Below the pieces are notes generated by a model. That model ran no database searches. It saw only the letters and a list, made by a program, of their open reading frames with translations, and had not been told where the DNA came from. Shown one piece after another: positions 1-9,052 of a stretch of DNA of 28,366 bases. A program made the position numbers and the translations under genes. Origin of the DNA: Aphelidium insulamus (taxonomy: Eukaryota > Aphelidiomycota > Aphelidea > Aphelidiaceae); contig JAZDSV010000104.1 in assembly GCA_036784855.1 (NCBI GenBank), positions 1 to 28,366 on the forward strand, written 5' to 3'. Within the stretch, counting starts at the first letter, position 1; every line of letters begins with the position of its first letter.

Positions 1-770
1 CAGCACCATCTAAACTAACAGGTGGCATAACACAGGCAGATAGTATAGAGATGCACGTACCGCACCTGCCACGTAACCACCAAGCCACAGACCAACAGGC
101 AGCGCCGACTAAACTAACAGGTGGCATAAACAGGGAGATGAATATAGATGCACGTACCGCACCTGCCACGTATCCGCCAGGCGACACATCAGTAGCCAGC
201 ACCATCTAAACTAACAGTGGCAAACACAGGTTTATAGTATAGAGATGCACGTACCGCACCTGCCACGTAACCACCAAGCCACAGACCAACAGGCAGCGCC
301 GACTAAACTAACAGGTGGCATAAACAGGGAGATGAATATAGATGCACGTACCGCACCTGCCACGTATCCGCCAGGCGACACATCAGTAGCCAGCGCCGAC
401 TAAACTAACAGGTGGCATGAACAGGGTTATAGAATAAAGATGCACGTACCGCACCTTCCACGTAACCACCGGCCACAGACCAACAGCCAGCGCTGACTAA
501 ACTAACAGGTGGCATAAACAGGGAGATAGAATATAGATGCACGTACCGCACCTGCCACGTATCCGCCAGGCCACACATCAGTAGCCAGCGCCGACTAAAC
601 TAACAGGTGGCATGAACAGGGTTATAGAATATAGATGCACGTACCGCACCTGCCACGTAACCACCAAGCCATAGACCAACAGCCAGCGCCGAATAAACTA
701 ACAGGTGGCATAAACAGGGAGATGGAATATAGATGCACGTACCGCACCTTCCACGAAACCACCAAGCCAC
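1..770. repeat. Tandem satellite, 97-98 bp units in alternating pairs
   Basis: The string ATGCACGTACCGCACC recurs at 51, 148, 245, 342, 440, 537, 635 and 733, a spacing of 97-98 bp. Two unit types alternate: one carries CACGTAACCACC and the other CACGTATCCGCC, giving a higher-order dimer of about 195 bp. Each unit also contains TAAACTAACAGGTGGCAT. The array is already under way at base 1, so its true length is unknown. Short open frames inside it simply follow the repeat and are not genes. The composition suggests centromeric, subtelomeric or dispersed satellite DNA, but the sequence does not say which. Confidence 0.95.
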
Positions 771-1001
771 AGGCCCACAGCCAGCGGTGCACATGCAATG
801 TCGACCAGCCAGTGCCATGTACGGCAATACCTACGGTGCGTGAGGGCAGATATGGACTGAGTGCCCTTTGATACCAGCCAGAGGCAATAGAGGCAGGAGC
901 GCTGGAAGTGGATGGCAGCGGAGGCATTGCAATAAACAGTATAATGCATTGTTTAAGCTCATTTATTAACAATTGTTTGTAACCAAAATTTTTTTTTTAG
1001 T

Positions 1002-1025
1002 CCCTGGAGCACCTAGCTCTCTAAA
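1002..1025. repeat. 24-bp breakpoint motif, copy 1
   Basis: Starts CCCTGGAGCACCTAG and ends CTCTCTAAA. It is followed directly by the middle of a satellite unit, so sequence continuity is broken at 1025/1026. Two further exact copies lie at 1384 and 3003 in the same orientation. Its core contains a small inverted repeat, GAGC-ACCTA-GCTC. Confidence 0.85.
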
Positions 1026-1383
1026 CGCACCTGCCACGTATCCGCCAGGCCACACATCAGTAGCCAGCGCCGACTAAACTAACAGGTGGCATGAACAGGG
1101 AGATGGAATATAGATGCACGTACCGCACCTTCCACGAAACCACCAAGCCACAGGCCCACAGCCAGCGGTGCACATGCAATGTCGACCAGCCAGTGCCATG
1201 TACGGCAATACCTACGGTGCGTGAGGGCAGATATGGACTGAGTGCCCTTTGATACCAGCCAGAGGCAATAGAGGCAGGAGCGCTGGAAGTGGATGGCAGC
1301 GGAGGCATTGCAATAAACAGTATAATGCATTGTTAAAAGCTCATTTATTAACAATTGTTTGTCACCAAAATTTTTTTTTTAGT

Positions 1384-1407
1384 CCCTGGAGCACCTAGCT
1401 CTCTAAA
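1384..1407. repeat. 24-bp breakpoint motif, copy 2
   Basis: Exact second copy of the motif at 1002. It is preceded by the same T10-AGT context as copy 1. On its right an open coding frame begins immediately, with no start codon; the TAA inside the motif is the only stop upstream. Confidence 0.85.
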
Positions 1408-2448
1408 GCGGTTCACGTGCATACCAAGCTTGTGTAGAAGCATGGGATGATGGGTGGAAAACACCATTTGTAGTCAACAATTCATTTGGTATCAGGCTAG
1501 AGTGGCGGGTTACTTTGGCAAATGGTGTGGAGCTGCTGAAATCCCCTCCAACAGAAAAATTGGTTGATCAGTTCATTGGCTGCCATCCATGTTATGCAAT
1601 TCCAACATCAGTTGTGTTGAAATGGAAACAACAATATCTTGGGGCACTTTGTTCCATGCAGCATGATATTGGTTCATGGCAAATACAAGAAAATGAACAG
1701 ATGGCTGCTTATGCATATCTTTATGTGGCAATGAAGTGGCTCCAGTCTGCTCCGGATCCTTTTTCACAGAAGATCATCCGTGCACTTGGTATTGAAAATG
1801 AAGTCCGAGGCTTTGTGCTACCAATATGTTCAATATTCTTGAAAAGAAGATTCAACTTGCAAACTTGCAGAATGATACTATTTTTGAGAACCTTCAGCTT
1901 CGACTACGATTCTGTTCAGGTTTTAATAACAAGAGGATTCAAACCCAGAGCCTCAGGGAATATCAACCAACATATACCACGATGGAAATTTGGAATCTTT
2001 TTTTGAAGGACCTTTGGCATTGTCTCCCCTCACCGGCATTATATCTAAAGAAAAGTCTCCCTGAGGTGGTACCAATGTTTTCAACAGCAAGTGTCCAAGA
2101 GTATATCTGGCCTTACTACATATCTGAGGGACGATCACATTCTTGGTTGGAACGTTTTCAATGGTTTTTCCCGGAAAAAAGTGGCAGTCACTGTGATTAT
2201 TTTACAGCAAAGCAGGGGTGGAAAAGCTTAAACTACATTAATCAGTATTGGATATGGCTGACTACTGCTTCCAGTACGGAAAGGGAGAAGCTCAAAAAAC
2301 TATTCTTTTAATGGAGCTTCTGCCTAGCTGCAGTATAAAGGATAAACTTTGGAAAACGCGCAGAGAAAGAACAATTGGCACCACTGCAATAATTTTTTGC
2401 AAGAAACGCCCAGATGAACACTATCATTCTGGCAGATGAAATAGACAT
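1408..2448 (+). pseudogene. 5'-truncated, frame-broken coding region of unknown family
   Basis: From 1408 a frame is open without a start codon and runs as coding-like sequence through residues such as WKTPFVV, EKLVDQFIGCHP and QMAAYAYLYVAMKWL to about 1820. Good coding sequence then continues in a different frame from about 1826 to 2311 (MFNILEKKIQLANLQ, then YISEGRSHSWLERF, WFFPEKSG). A third frame takes over to about 2439. The shifts could be short introns or decay. The base composition is more AT-rich than the genes after 3027. I do not recognise the family. The left end stops exactly at a 24-bp motif, so the N-terminal part is missing. It may be a captured or inserted gene fragment, or part of a mobile element. 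Confidence 0.5.
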
Positions 2449-2527
2449 AATTGTAATACATTGAACATACATAGTGTAGCCATTAGTATATCTTTGGTTG
2501 TTCATAATGTGAGGTACACGTACCGGT

Positions 2528-2579
2528 AACATGTACTGATAACATGTACTGATAACATGTACTGATAACATGTACTGAT
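2528..2579. repeat. Four tandem copies of a 13-mer
   Basis: AACATGTACTGAT is repeated four times without error (2528, 2541, 2554, 2567). It is a short minisatellite in AT-rich non-coding DNA. Confidence 0.95.
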
Positions 2580-2662
2580 ATGGCAGGCAATGTTTACTTA
2601 CACTATGTTATGGCTACAGTTCAAACTTATACATTTTGCTCCAGTTAACTGTTTTCTGGTGA

Positions 2663-2721
2663 TAATGAATCATAAATCATTATGAATCATGATCACATTC
2701 ATAATGATTTATGATTCATTA
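2663..2721. repeat. Perfect 25-bp inverted repeat with 9-bp loop
   Basis: The arm 2663-2687 (starting TAATGAATCATAAATC) is the exact reverse complement of 2697-2721, with loop CATGATCAC. Each arm also contains smaller near-palindromes of ATGATTCAT type. It could be a MITE-like hairpin or a cruciform-forming repeat; nothing coding is nearby. Confidence 0.9.
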
Positions 2722-3002
2722 GTACAAGTCACTAGTAGTAGGTGGGCTTTCAGCACTGAAAGTACTAAAAACTATTTGATGTCAAATATTATGACTTGTA
2801 GCTTGAATAGAAATAATGACAATTAACTTGTACTAGCAAGCTGAATTGTTCAGTGTGCATTTGTTATTGGAAATGGCAATGAGATTTGTTATTTATTGTT
2901 ACATACATATTTGATTGGAATAAAAAAAGGGGAACTGAAACCAAATTGATTTCAGCCAATCAGCGCTTCTTACCTACTTACCTACACCTCTAAACCTCTA
3001 AA

Positions 3003-3026
3003 CCCTGGAGCACCTAGCTCTCTAAA
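3003..3026. repeat. 24-bp breakpoint motif, copy 3
   Basis: Exact third copy of the motif at 1002 and 1384, same orientation. Immediately to its right is the broken 3' end of a minus-strand coding region, whose frame reads on into the motif and stops at 2982. Confidence 0.85.
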
Positions 3027-3434
3027 AGATTCCTCAGCCAGTTGCTGTTTCAACACGGTGATGGTGGCGTCACGTCCGTCCTCCGGATCGCCTCCAATGA
3101 CCAAGCGCGTCTCCCACTCGCCGACGTGCACGAAATAGTGTCTGCGAATCCGTTCCGGTCGCGTTTCGGATGGGGGCAGCGCCGAGAGAACAGCGGCAAG
3201 GCGGACCGGGTCGCTACCGTGCGGCACCATGTCGTAGGTTTGGCGCCGCAAGGGATACAACTCCAGTAGAGTCTGCTGTGTGTTGACGCCCAAGTCGAGC
3301 AACTTACTTCACATCATGTGCACCGTCAAGGTCGGAAACAAACGTTGTATGATCTCCGGTAGGCAGTTGCATGTGCACGCCAGTGTCAGTGTGGCGAGGT
3401 CTCTGACACTGGCGATTTGCTCCAGAAGTTCAAG
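3027..3434 (-). CDS. F-box-like protein gene, fragment
   Basis: Two exons can be joined on the minus strand: 3434-3324 and 3275-3027, with a 48-nt GT-AG intron (3276-3323) that removes an in-frame TGA. The first exon begins after a TTTAG acceptor and reads LELLEQIASVRDLATLTLAC, the leucine-rich pattern of an F-box N-terminus. F-box proteins bind Skp1 and select substrates for SCF ubiquitin ligases. The rest (PSETRPERIRRHYF, HVGEWETRLVIGGD) is the presumed substrate-binding part and is not recognised. The 5' exon with the start codon was not found, although a short ATG frame ending in KLPAG lies just upstream. The 3' end is lost at the 24-bp motif. The family assignment rests on one short motif. 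Confidence 0.45.
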
Positions 3435-4031
3435 CTAAACTGCCAGCGGGAAGTTTTCGCAGCAGCATATGACAAAATTGTGAGCGTGTCTATGTAGTAG
3501 GTAGTGTATCAACGTAGATGTGAAGAGAGGACGTACAACGCTGTCTAGCTGAGCATGAGTGGCAGCGTGACGCGATTGGCCATTGTGCCATAGGTGACGT
3601 AAGTTTTGATTCGTTGGTAGCCTGACCTCAGCGTAACAATGATGCGGCGGTGATATCACGGGCGGCCTTGTTTCATGCTTAGACTGGTTGCCATGTTGAT
3701 TACCGGATTGCCGACTGTTCTGGCTGGGTCGTTGCAAAGCAGCCCCTGCTAATCCTTGTGTCCCGGCCTATTAGTTTCGCCCTATGCAGCCATGGACATC
3801 ATGATGGTGTCGTGAACGGACGTGGATTGCAAAGTGCTTGAACTGACGCAGACCTGCACCTGCATTCTTGTAGGTTGCGTTACCACGCGTTCTATTGGAC
3901 CTTTGTTGTTAAATATGTTTACACGTGCTCATGGTTGTGACTTGATTATTTACAAACTTCCATAAAGACATTGATGCACCCGGCAGCATCGAACGGCGAA
4001 GGAGATAGATATACATATATATATAGTCAGC
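3435..4031. other. Intergenic region before the OTU gene
   Basis: No convincing gene. The minus-strand frame of about 100 codons at 3435-3737 has no recognisable motif and may include the missing 5' exon or UTR of the F-box-like gene. A TATA-rich run, ATACATATATATATAG (about 4011-4026), lies just upstream of the OTU start codon at 4032. Confidence 0.4.
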
Positions 4032-4940
4032 ATGGGCGGCGGCAGGGCAAAGAAACGCGCAACAACAGCCAAGAACAAGGGCGTCAAGGAGGGCAAGGGC
4101 AATGCACGCACAGCGAGGCAGCACTCGGACCGCCCAGGAAACATCACCGCGCAACTGGCGGCCGTCTCACTGCGCGTGCACCACATTGTCGGCGACGGCA
4201 ATTGCCTATTCCGCGCACTGAGCCACCAGCTGGACGGCACAGAGGCAAATCACGCTCAGCATCGGCAACAAGTGTGCGATTACATTGATGCACACCGCGA
4301 GGCGTTTGAGCCGTTTGTGTACGACGAGTTTGACGGTGGCTGCCGTGGCAAAGGCGAAGATGGTGTTTTGCGCACCTACACTGCAAATATGCGCCGCGAT
4401 GGTACTTTTGGCGGGAATATGGAGCTGGTGGCGTTTGCGCGGTGCAACCAATGCGACATTTACATTCACCAGACCGGCGTGGCTCCGTACAAAGTTGCCT
4501 GCGATGCGGAGACTGCTGCAAGGAAAAAGACCGAGACTATTGGCAACGAGCGCGATGACGACGTCTCTGATGCCACCGATGACGCCTGTGATGATGGCAG
4601 TGATGGAGATGAGGTGGACAACAAGCCGTTGGACAAAATCACCGGCAGGCGCACACTGCATGTCATTTATGATCCCGACGGTCGCCACTATTCATCCGCG
4701 GTGTCCACAGTTGCATCCAGTACTCGCAAGGAAGGCGCGGTCAAGCCCGCTGTAGTCGATGGAGGCAACAGTGTGTTGTCGACGCCAGCTGAACAAGCAA
4801 AGAAGCCGCGCAAAATGACAAAGCGGGAACGCAAGGCAGCGAGAAAGAAGGCCGCGCAGCCGCCGCAACCACCTTATGAAGATGATGCTGATGATATTAA
4901 TGATGAACTGCCAACGATAATTAGAGCATTGCATATCTAA
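4032..4940 (+). CDS. OTU-domain deubiquitinase, OTUD3-like
   Basis: Single-exon gene of 302 aa. OTU proteases are cysteine peptidases that remove ubiquitin from proteins. The catalytic motif GDGNCLFRAL is at residues 54-63, with Asp55 and nucleophile Cys58. The partner histidine is His219 in DPDGRHYSSAV. Between them, RQQVCDYIDAHREAFEPFV and GTFGGNMELVAFAR match the OTUD3 subgroup closely. An acidic insert (residues about 174-197, rich in D) interrupts the domain before the histidine strand. The N-terminus (RAKKRATTAKNKG) and C-terminus (KKPRKMTKRERKAARKKA, near residue 270) are lysine/arginine-rich and could act in nuclear targeting or RNA binding. The ATG follows a TATA-rich run closely; all three catalytic positions are present, so it should be active. 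Confidence 0.9.
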   Translation: MGGGRAKKRATTAKNKGVKEGKGNARTARQHSDRPGNITAQLAAVSLRVHHIVGDGNCLFRALSHQLDGTEANHAQHRQQVCDYIDAHREAFEPFVYDEFDGGCRGKGEDGVLRTYTANMRRDGTFGGNMELVAFARCNQCDIYIHQTGVAPYKVACDAETAARKKTETIGNERDDDVSDATDDACDDGSDGDEVDNKPLDKITGRRTLHVIYDPDGRHYSSAVSTVASSTRKEGAVKPAVVDGGNSVLSTPAEQAKKPRKMTKRERKAARKKAAQPPQPPYEDDADDINDELPTIIRALHI

Positions 4941-5038
4941 ACTGACTGTCCGGGTGAAAATATATTTTGTTCTGATCATTGAATTCATCGTGGTCCACGC
5001 AAATATTCCCTTGTGACTCTGTTGTTGTGCGAGAAACA

Positions 5039-7355
5039 ATGCTGGGACTGTTTTTCGGGAGCAGGCCGTCCACGGCGGCGGGCAGCGTCACCGATGTCGA
5101 GGACTCGGCGTACCGCGATTCGGCAGATGATTTGCTGGTGCACCGTCGCCGAATACATCTGTTCAACAATGCCGGGCCGTCGATGGGCAGCGCCACATCC
5201 GCCGCTGATATCACTGCACGCCGCTCCTCCGACACCGGCACCGTAGTTGCGGGCACAACGTCTGCAACCAGTGCATCCAGTGGTCACCACGCATACAAGT
5301 TGCACTGTCCGCAGTGTCGCCGCCTGATGCAGTCGGAATTGCGGCCACTGTTGCTGCAATGCGGCCACACATTTTGCACCGACTGCGTCCAGCAGATGCC
5401 CATATTCAATAATAATAATGCTAGTGGCGGCGACGCGCAGTCTCGGTACGTTCACATATTTTACTTGAAGTAAACTCGAATAGAGTGTGTAATCAGTAGT
5501 GAGCACGGAGGCGATGCTGATTGTGCTGGGAGCTCGGCTAGTTCCGCCAGGCAAGCACTCTGCTGATCACATCAACTTTATTTGGCTGATTCTCTTAGTG
5601 GCATAGTGAGACGCCTGGTGGATTCGGTGATGAAGGCTGGCGACGATGAAGCTGCAAACAGTGGACATGGCAGCGCGGACAGCCGCACCGGATTTCTATT
5701 GTGTCTGCAGTGCCGCAACAAGACCCACCTGGACGCCGACGGTCTAGCCTCGCTGGAAGTAAATGTTTTCTTGTCTGCGGCGGCTGATCGTCTTGCTTCC
5801 GAGATTACTGTATGCGGTGAGTGATGAATATTATCAATGCACCTAACACTTGACATTCACCACCTTAACATTCACAGCCGACTGCGAGACACAGACGACC
5901 GCCGTGCACTGCGCCGAGTGTGACATGTTTCTCTGTCAGCCGTGCTCGACGCGGATTCATTCCGGTGCGAAAACGCGACGCCATCACGTCAGCGCGGTCA
6001 AGAGTCCTCAAGAAGAGTCGCGTGCAACTGTTCCTAAAGCACTGCAGTCCAGTGTGCGTACATCATTTGCGTGTGCATACAATTCAATATATAATCTCTA
6101 CAGGCCTGCAAAAGTCACCCGGCGGAAGAGAGTTCTCTGTACTGCAGCACATGTGCACTGCTGGTATGTGTGCACTGTGCATATGGAGAACACAAGCGGC
6201 ACACGGTGCTACTCGTGGAGGAAGCAGTGTCACAGCTGAAGCAAGAACTCCGCGCCAAGGATCAGCAGGTCCGCCAGCACGCCACATCGCTGTCCGAGGC
6301 AGCGCGATCACTGAAGAAGGAAGTGTACGCGCTGGAGACGAATGCCGCCTCTGCCAAGCACATGATCAACAAGAGATTTGCAAGCATATTCGCCGACTTG
6401 CAGCGCGAGCAAGCCCGAATGCTGACTGCTGTGGACGGGGCCGTTCGTGACCGCGGTGTGTGCAGTGTTACTTTCGTGTGACATGTCCTTTTATATGACG
6501 CTGTGTGTAGATCGCGTGCTGTCGGAGCAGTGGTCGCAGCTGACACTGTATGCGCGTGACTTGAAACTGCGATCAGAGCTGTGCGCCGGCCTGCTTGAGA
6601 GCACGTCGCCACCCGAAGTTGTGGAGGGCGTCCACCAGCAGAGCGCCAGTCTTGATGCAAGTTGCAATCTGACAGTGGTGTTATAATCAACTAACTTGCA
6701 CTTGAAGTTGGTGCTGCGAGATATTCCCGGCACAGAGCCCGCCGTGCAAGCTCTGGTATCAGTGTCATTCACTCCACTTTCCAGTGTGCTGCGCAACCTG
6801 GCCGACAGTGCCGCGGAGGCTTCCTCAAACAGTGAACAGTGCGCCGACGATACTCGCGGCACCGAAGTGAAGCGCGAGTATCCGGCGCTGCCGAGTGCCG
6901 AGACCGCGGTCAACAAGGATCGCAATGACGATACGCCAAGACTTGTGCCGCGTTCCGAGGACCGCTCCCACAAACCTTCTAAACGGCAGCCGGTATCGCA
7001 ACTGATAGAGAACAGCGCAACTGCAGAAAACACAACAGCTGCCACGACAGACGACGAGGACTTGCCACCCCCGTTCCGACGCCGAGTTCGGCCAGCAAAC
7101 AGCAATGTGCAGCTGCACAAGAAGCGCGCCGAGTCTCCGCGCATCAGTGCCGGCAGGCAGCAGCAACAGCAGCACAAACGCCGCAAACCTCTGTTGCCAA
7201 TACGTGGTGGAGGTGCCGGTGGCGGTGGCGAAGAACAACGCGACTGGAGTGACAGTGCGGCTTACGAATCTGGCGGCGAGTGCCAAGTCGACCTAACCGA
7301 GGACGAAGAGCCGCTCGTGTCGCTCAAAGGAAAGGAGCGCGCTGTTGTTCCCTGA
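5039..7355 (+). CDS. TRIM-like RING / two B-box / coiled-coil protein
   Basis: Six exons (5039-5445, 5599-5816, 5878-6053, 6104-6455, 6511-6656, 6708-7355) give 648 aa. RING fingers recruit E2 enzymes, and with B-boxes and a coiled coil make TRIM-type ubiquitin ligases. The RING ligands are C90, C93, C108, H110, C113, C116 and, after a 54-residue stretch spanning intron 1, C171 and C174. B-box 1 starts at C208 (CADCETQTTAVHCAEC); B-box 2 starts near C269 (CKSHPAEESSLYCSTC, then CVHCAYGEHKRH). A heptad-like helix follows (EAVSQLKQELRAKDQQ). The C-terminus is low-complexity, with QQQQQ, a glycine run and KR-rich patches, and has no SPRY or other known domain. Intron 5 (6657-6707) fits the frame only as GCAAGT...AG. 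Intron 1 is unusually long here (153 nt) and the least certain. The ATG at 5039 is the first methionine in frame. Confidence 0.75.
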
Positions 7356-7386
7356 GTTCAAGCTGTACACTCTCTCCTGTCCATAA

Positions 7387-7392
7387 AATAAA
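7387..7392 (+). promoter_or_regulatory. AATAAA polyadenylation signal of the TRIM-like gene
   Basis: AATAAA lies 31 bases after the TGA at 7355, in the right place for 3'-end formation of the upstream plus-strand gene. Confidence 0.6.
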
Positions 7393-7408
7393 CTCTTCGT
7401 GTCCGTGG

Positions 7409-7411
<3 letters not shown>

Positions 7412-7441
<30 letters not shown>
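7412..7441. repeat. (AT)n microsatellite
   Basis: About 30 bp of uninterrupted AT dinucleotides in the short space between the convergent TRIM-like and PIP-kinase genes. Confidence 0.95.
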
Positions 7442-7447
<6 letters not shown>

Positions 7448-8561
7448 TCAGTAGTCTGGAGGCATCCAGCCGAGCACCACATGGTCCAGAGTGTGCATTA
7501 TGCGTTCGCCGTAGCGACGCGGCCGCATAAAGCGCGGAAAGTACAAGTTAACAGTGCCGGGCAGCAGCAGCCAGCCGAGCCGCCGACCAGCACTCCACGG
7601 CGACAGAATGTCGATCAGACTGAGAGCCAGCTGAGGGTTCGCGCCATCTGGGACACGGTTAAGCAGTGTCGATACACACCTACACTGTTTAATAGCTTGA
7701 ACATGTAATACCTTTCAAGACCGAGACAAGAATGCTGTAATCGTTGCAACCGAGCACCGTGGCCAGGTAACGAACATCCGCCTCCACGGCCTTGTGCAGG
7801 CTCCACTTTTCGGCGGCGGAGAGGTCGGCGCCCAGTTTGCGGGCATTCTCCGCCAACAGCAGTGCCATGTCGCGCGTGTCCTGCGAGTGCAACAGTCCCA
7901 GCGCCTTTAGGTCGTACGTGACGGTGGCATCATCTCTGCTCTGCGCTGCCGTCACATTGCGCATGGCCACAATGTACAGCACGGTGTGTTGGGACTGGCT
8001 ATTCGGCCATCCACGAAGGCATTCGTTACTTTTGTTGTTGTTGTTCCGACACCGCCGGTATCGCACACGGAACGCCGCCAGGAACCGGACCAGTCGCGAC
8101 TGTGGGTGCGCGGTGAGGTGCGCGGTGTAGCCGGGAAGTGAGCGGCACAGGAACCGACACTCGGTACGTGTGACACTCTTCAGCACCACGGTGCCGCAGG
8201 GAGAGTAGAAAAAGTGAGCGCCAGAGTTGGCCAGTGTGCCGGCCGCGACCAAGTGCTGCTGCGCCACGATGGAGTCGGCCCAGTGCTGTGGCGGGTGGCT
8301 GGATAATACCACGCGGCAAAACTCTGTGGGCGCGTAGGTCTTGCATTGTGCCTGTACCATTGTGTCTCCGCCGTGCACATGCAGCGTGTAATCAACCTGC
8401 ACGGATGATATGCTCCGTACTGAACGGCGAGAATCATTTGGCACCGCGGCCTCGCTCCCCGGCGGAAGTCCAGCTAATATCGCGTTGCATTGCGCTGCCC
8501 GGGTGATCTCCACGCCGCGAATAATCGCTAGCCGCGCCGTGTCGGTGTCCAGCTGGTTCAT
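7448..8561 (-). CDS. Compact phosphatidylinositol phosphate kinase-like protein
   Basis: Two exons, 8561-7712 and 7647-7448, joined by a 64-nt GT-AG intron, give 349 aa. PIP kinases phosphorylate phosphatidylinositol phosphates on the cytosolic face of membranes. The family blocks occur in order: FFYSPCGTVVLKSVT (ATP-binding lysine about K128), PGYTAHLTAHPQSRLVRF, a short low-complexity loop with NNNNK, YIVAMRNV, YDLK (about 216-219), VEADVRYLATVLGCNDYSIL (the IMDYSLL motif, about 274-276). After the intron come LALSLIDILSPWS and RRYGERIMHTLD. At 349 aa it is close to the bare catalytic domain. YDLKAL replaces the usual YDLKGS, and the activation-loop region after IDIL is very short, so substrate specificity or activity is uncertain. 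The ATG at 8559-8561 is the first true methionine. Confidence 0.7.
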
Positions 8562-8724
8562 TTGATCTCTGTGTGGCACTGCTGACTAATCATGGTGTAA
8601 ATAATGCAATGCAGTATAGAAGGGCCGCTACGCAATGCAATGCAGCTACGATGCGGCTTCAATACCGCGGTATCTTAACAGTGCACATAGATAAGTTAAT
8701 ATGGGAAAAAAACAGGTCTATGAG

Positions 8725-9052
8725 TTACATTTTTGCCGCGCGCGACTTTTCGTTAGTTGCGGTGTGCGCGGCTTGCAGTGCGGCAATTTCGCGGTCAGCA
8801 GGTGTGTATATATGGGACTTTATCATCGCACAAGCGGCCACCACCAACGTTGACGACACAGTGTACCCAAACACTGTGGCTGACACCGCCAGTGCTGCCG
8901 GGTATATCACCAATACTCCGCAGCACCACTTGTTCTGGTGGAGTTAGTATGTTGTCCATTATAGTGGCGGTGAGTATGGTGGTGGTGTCGGAGTTGCATC
9001 ATCCTCACGCAGCAGTTGTTACATTCTGCATCCGCTTTACCAAGCACTTCAT
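8725..9052 (-). CDS. Small predicted membrane protein, 79 aa
   Basis: Two exons on the minus strand, 9052-9023 (10 codons) and 8934-8725, with an 88-nt GT-AG intron. The product has a short basic start (MKCLVKRMQN), a hydrophobic stretch of about 40 residues (CCGVLVIYPAALAVSATVFG, then STLVVAACAMI) able to form one or two membrane helices, and a polar alanine-rich tail (ADREIAALQAAHTATNEKSR). It looks like a small mitochondrial or endomembrane protein but I do not recognise the family. The first exon is short, so the model is tentative. It is divergent from the cytochrome b561 gene, with 328 bp between the two start codons. Confidence 0.4.

Larger units (their letters stand above)
721..1407. 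repeat. Duplicated satellite tail plus unique 3' block
   Basis: The stretch starting at 721 (GATGGAATATAGATGCACG) and running to the 24-bp motif at 1002-1025 is repeated almost identically from 1102 to 1407, an offset of 381-382 bp. Both copies leave the satellite after the GCACCTTCCACGAAACC block. They pass through about 230 bp of shared unique sequence (with GCAATAAACAGTATAATGC and a run of ten T), and end in the same 24-bp motif. The second copy restarts in mid-satellite at 1026 and lacks one satellite unit. Differences are single-base changes and one indel, so the duplication looks recent. Confidence 0.9.
2449..3002. other. AT-rich non-coding stretch
   Basis: Apart from the 13-mer array and the inverted repeat I see no gene here. 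The right end (2987-3002) contains CCTCTAAACCTCTAAACC, that is, repeated CTCTAAAC units, directly before the third 24-bp motif. Read on the minus strand this is TTTAGAGG twice, which resembles a degenerate telomere-type repeat; that is only a resemblance. Confidence 0.5.

Noticed and set aside
1..770. CRISPR array
   Set aside because: The 97-98 bp units are conserved throughout, with no short repeat plus unique spacer pattern and no cas genes; it is a satellite in eukaryotic DNA.
600..1354. Several open frames of 75-116 codons in the satellite and its tail
   Set aside because: They repeat with the satellite period, on both strands, and encode no known motif.
3276..3323. In-frame TGA in the F-box-like fragment read as Trp (alternative genetic code)
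   Set aside because: A 48-nt GT-AG intron removes it in frame, and all other genes here end in ordinary stop codons including TGA.
6491..7186. Minus-strand frame of 231 codons opposite the RING/B-box gene
   Set aside because: Low-complexity C- and S-rich product, antisense to exons supported by domain matches and splice sites.
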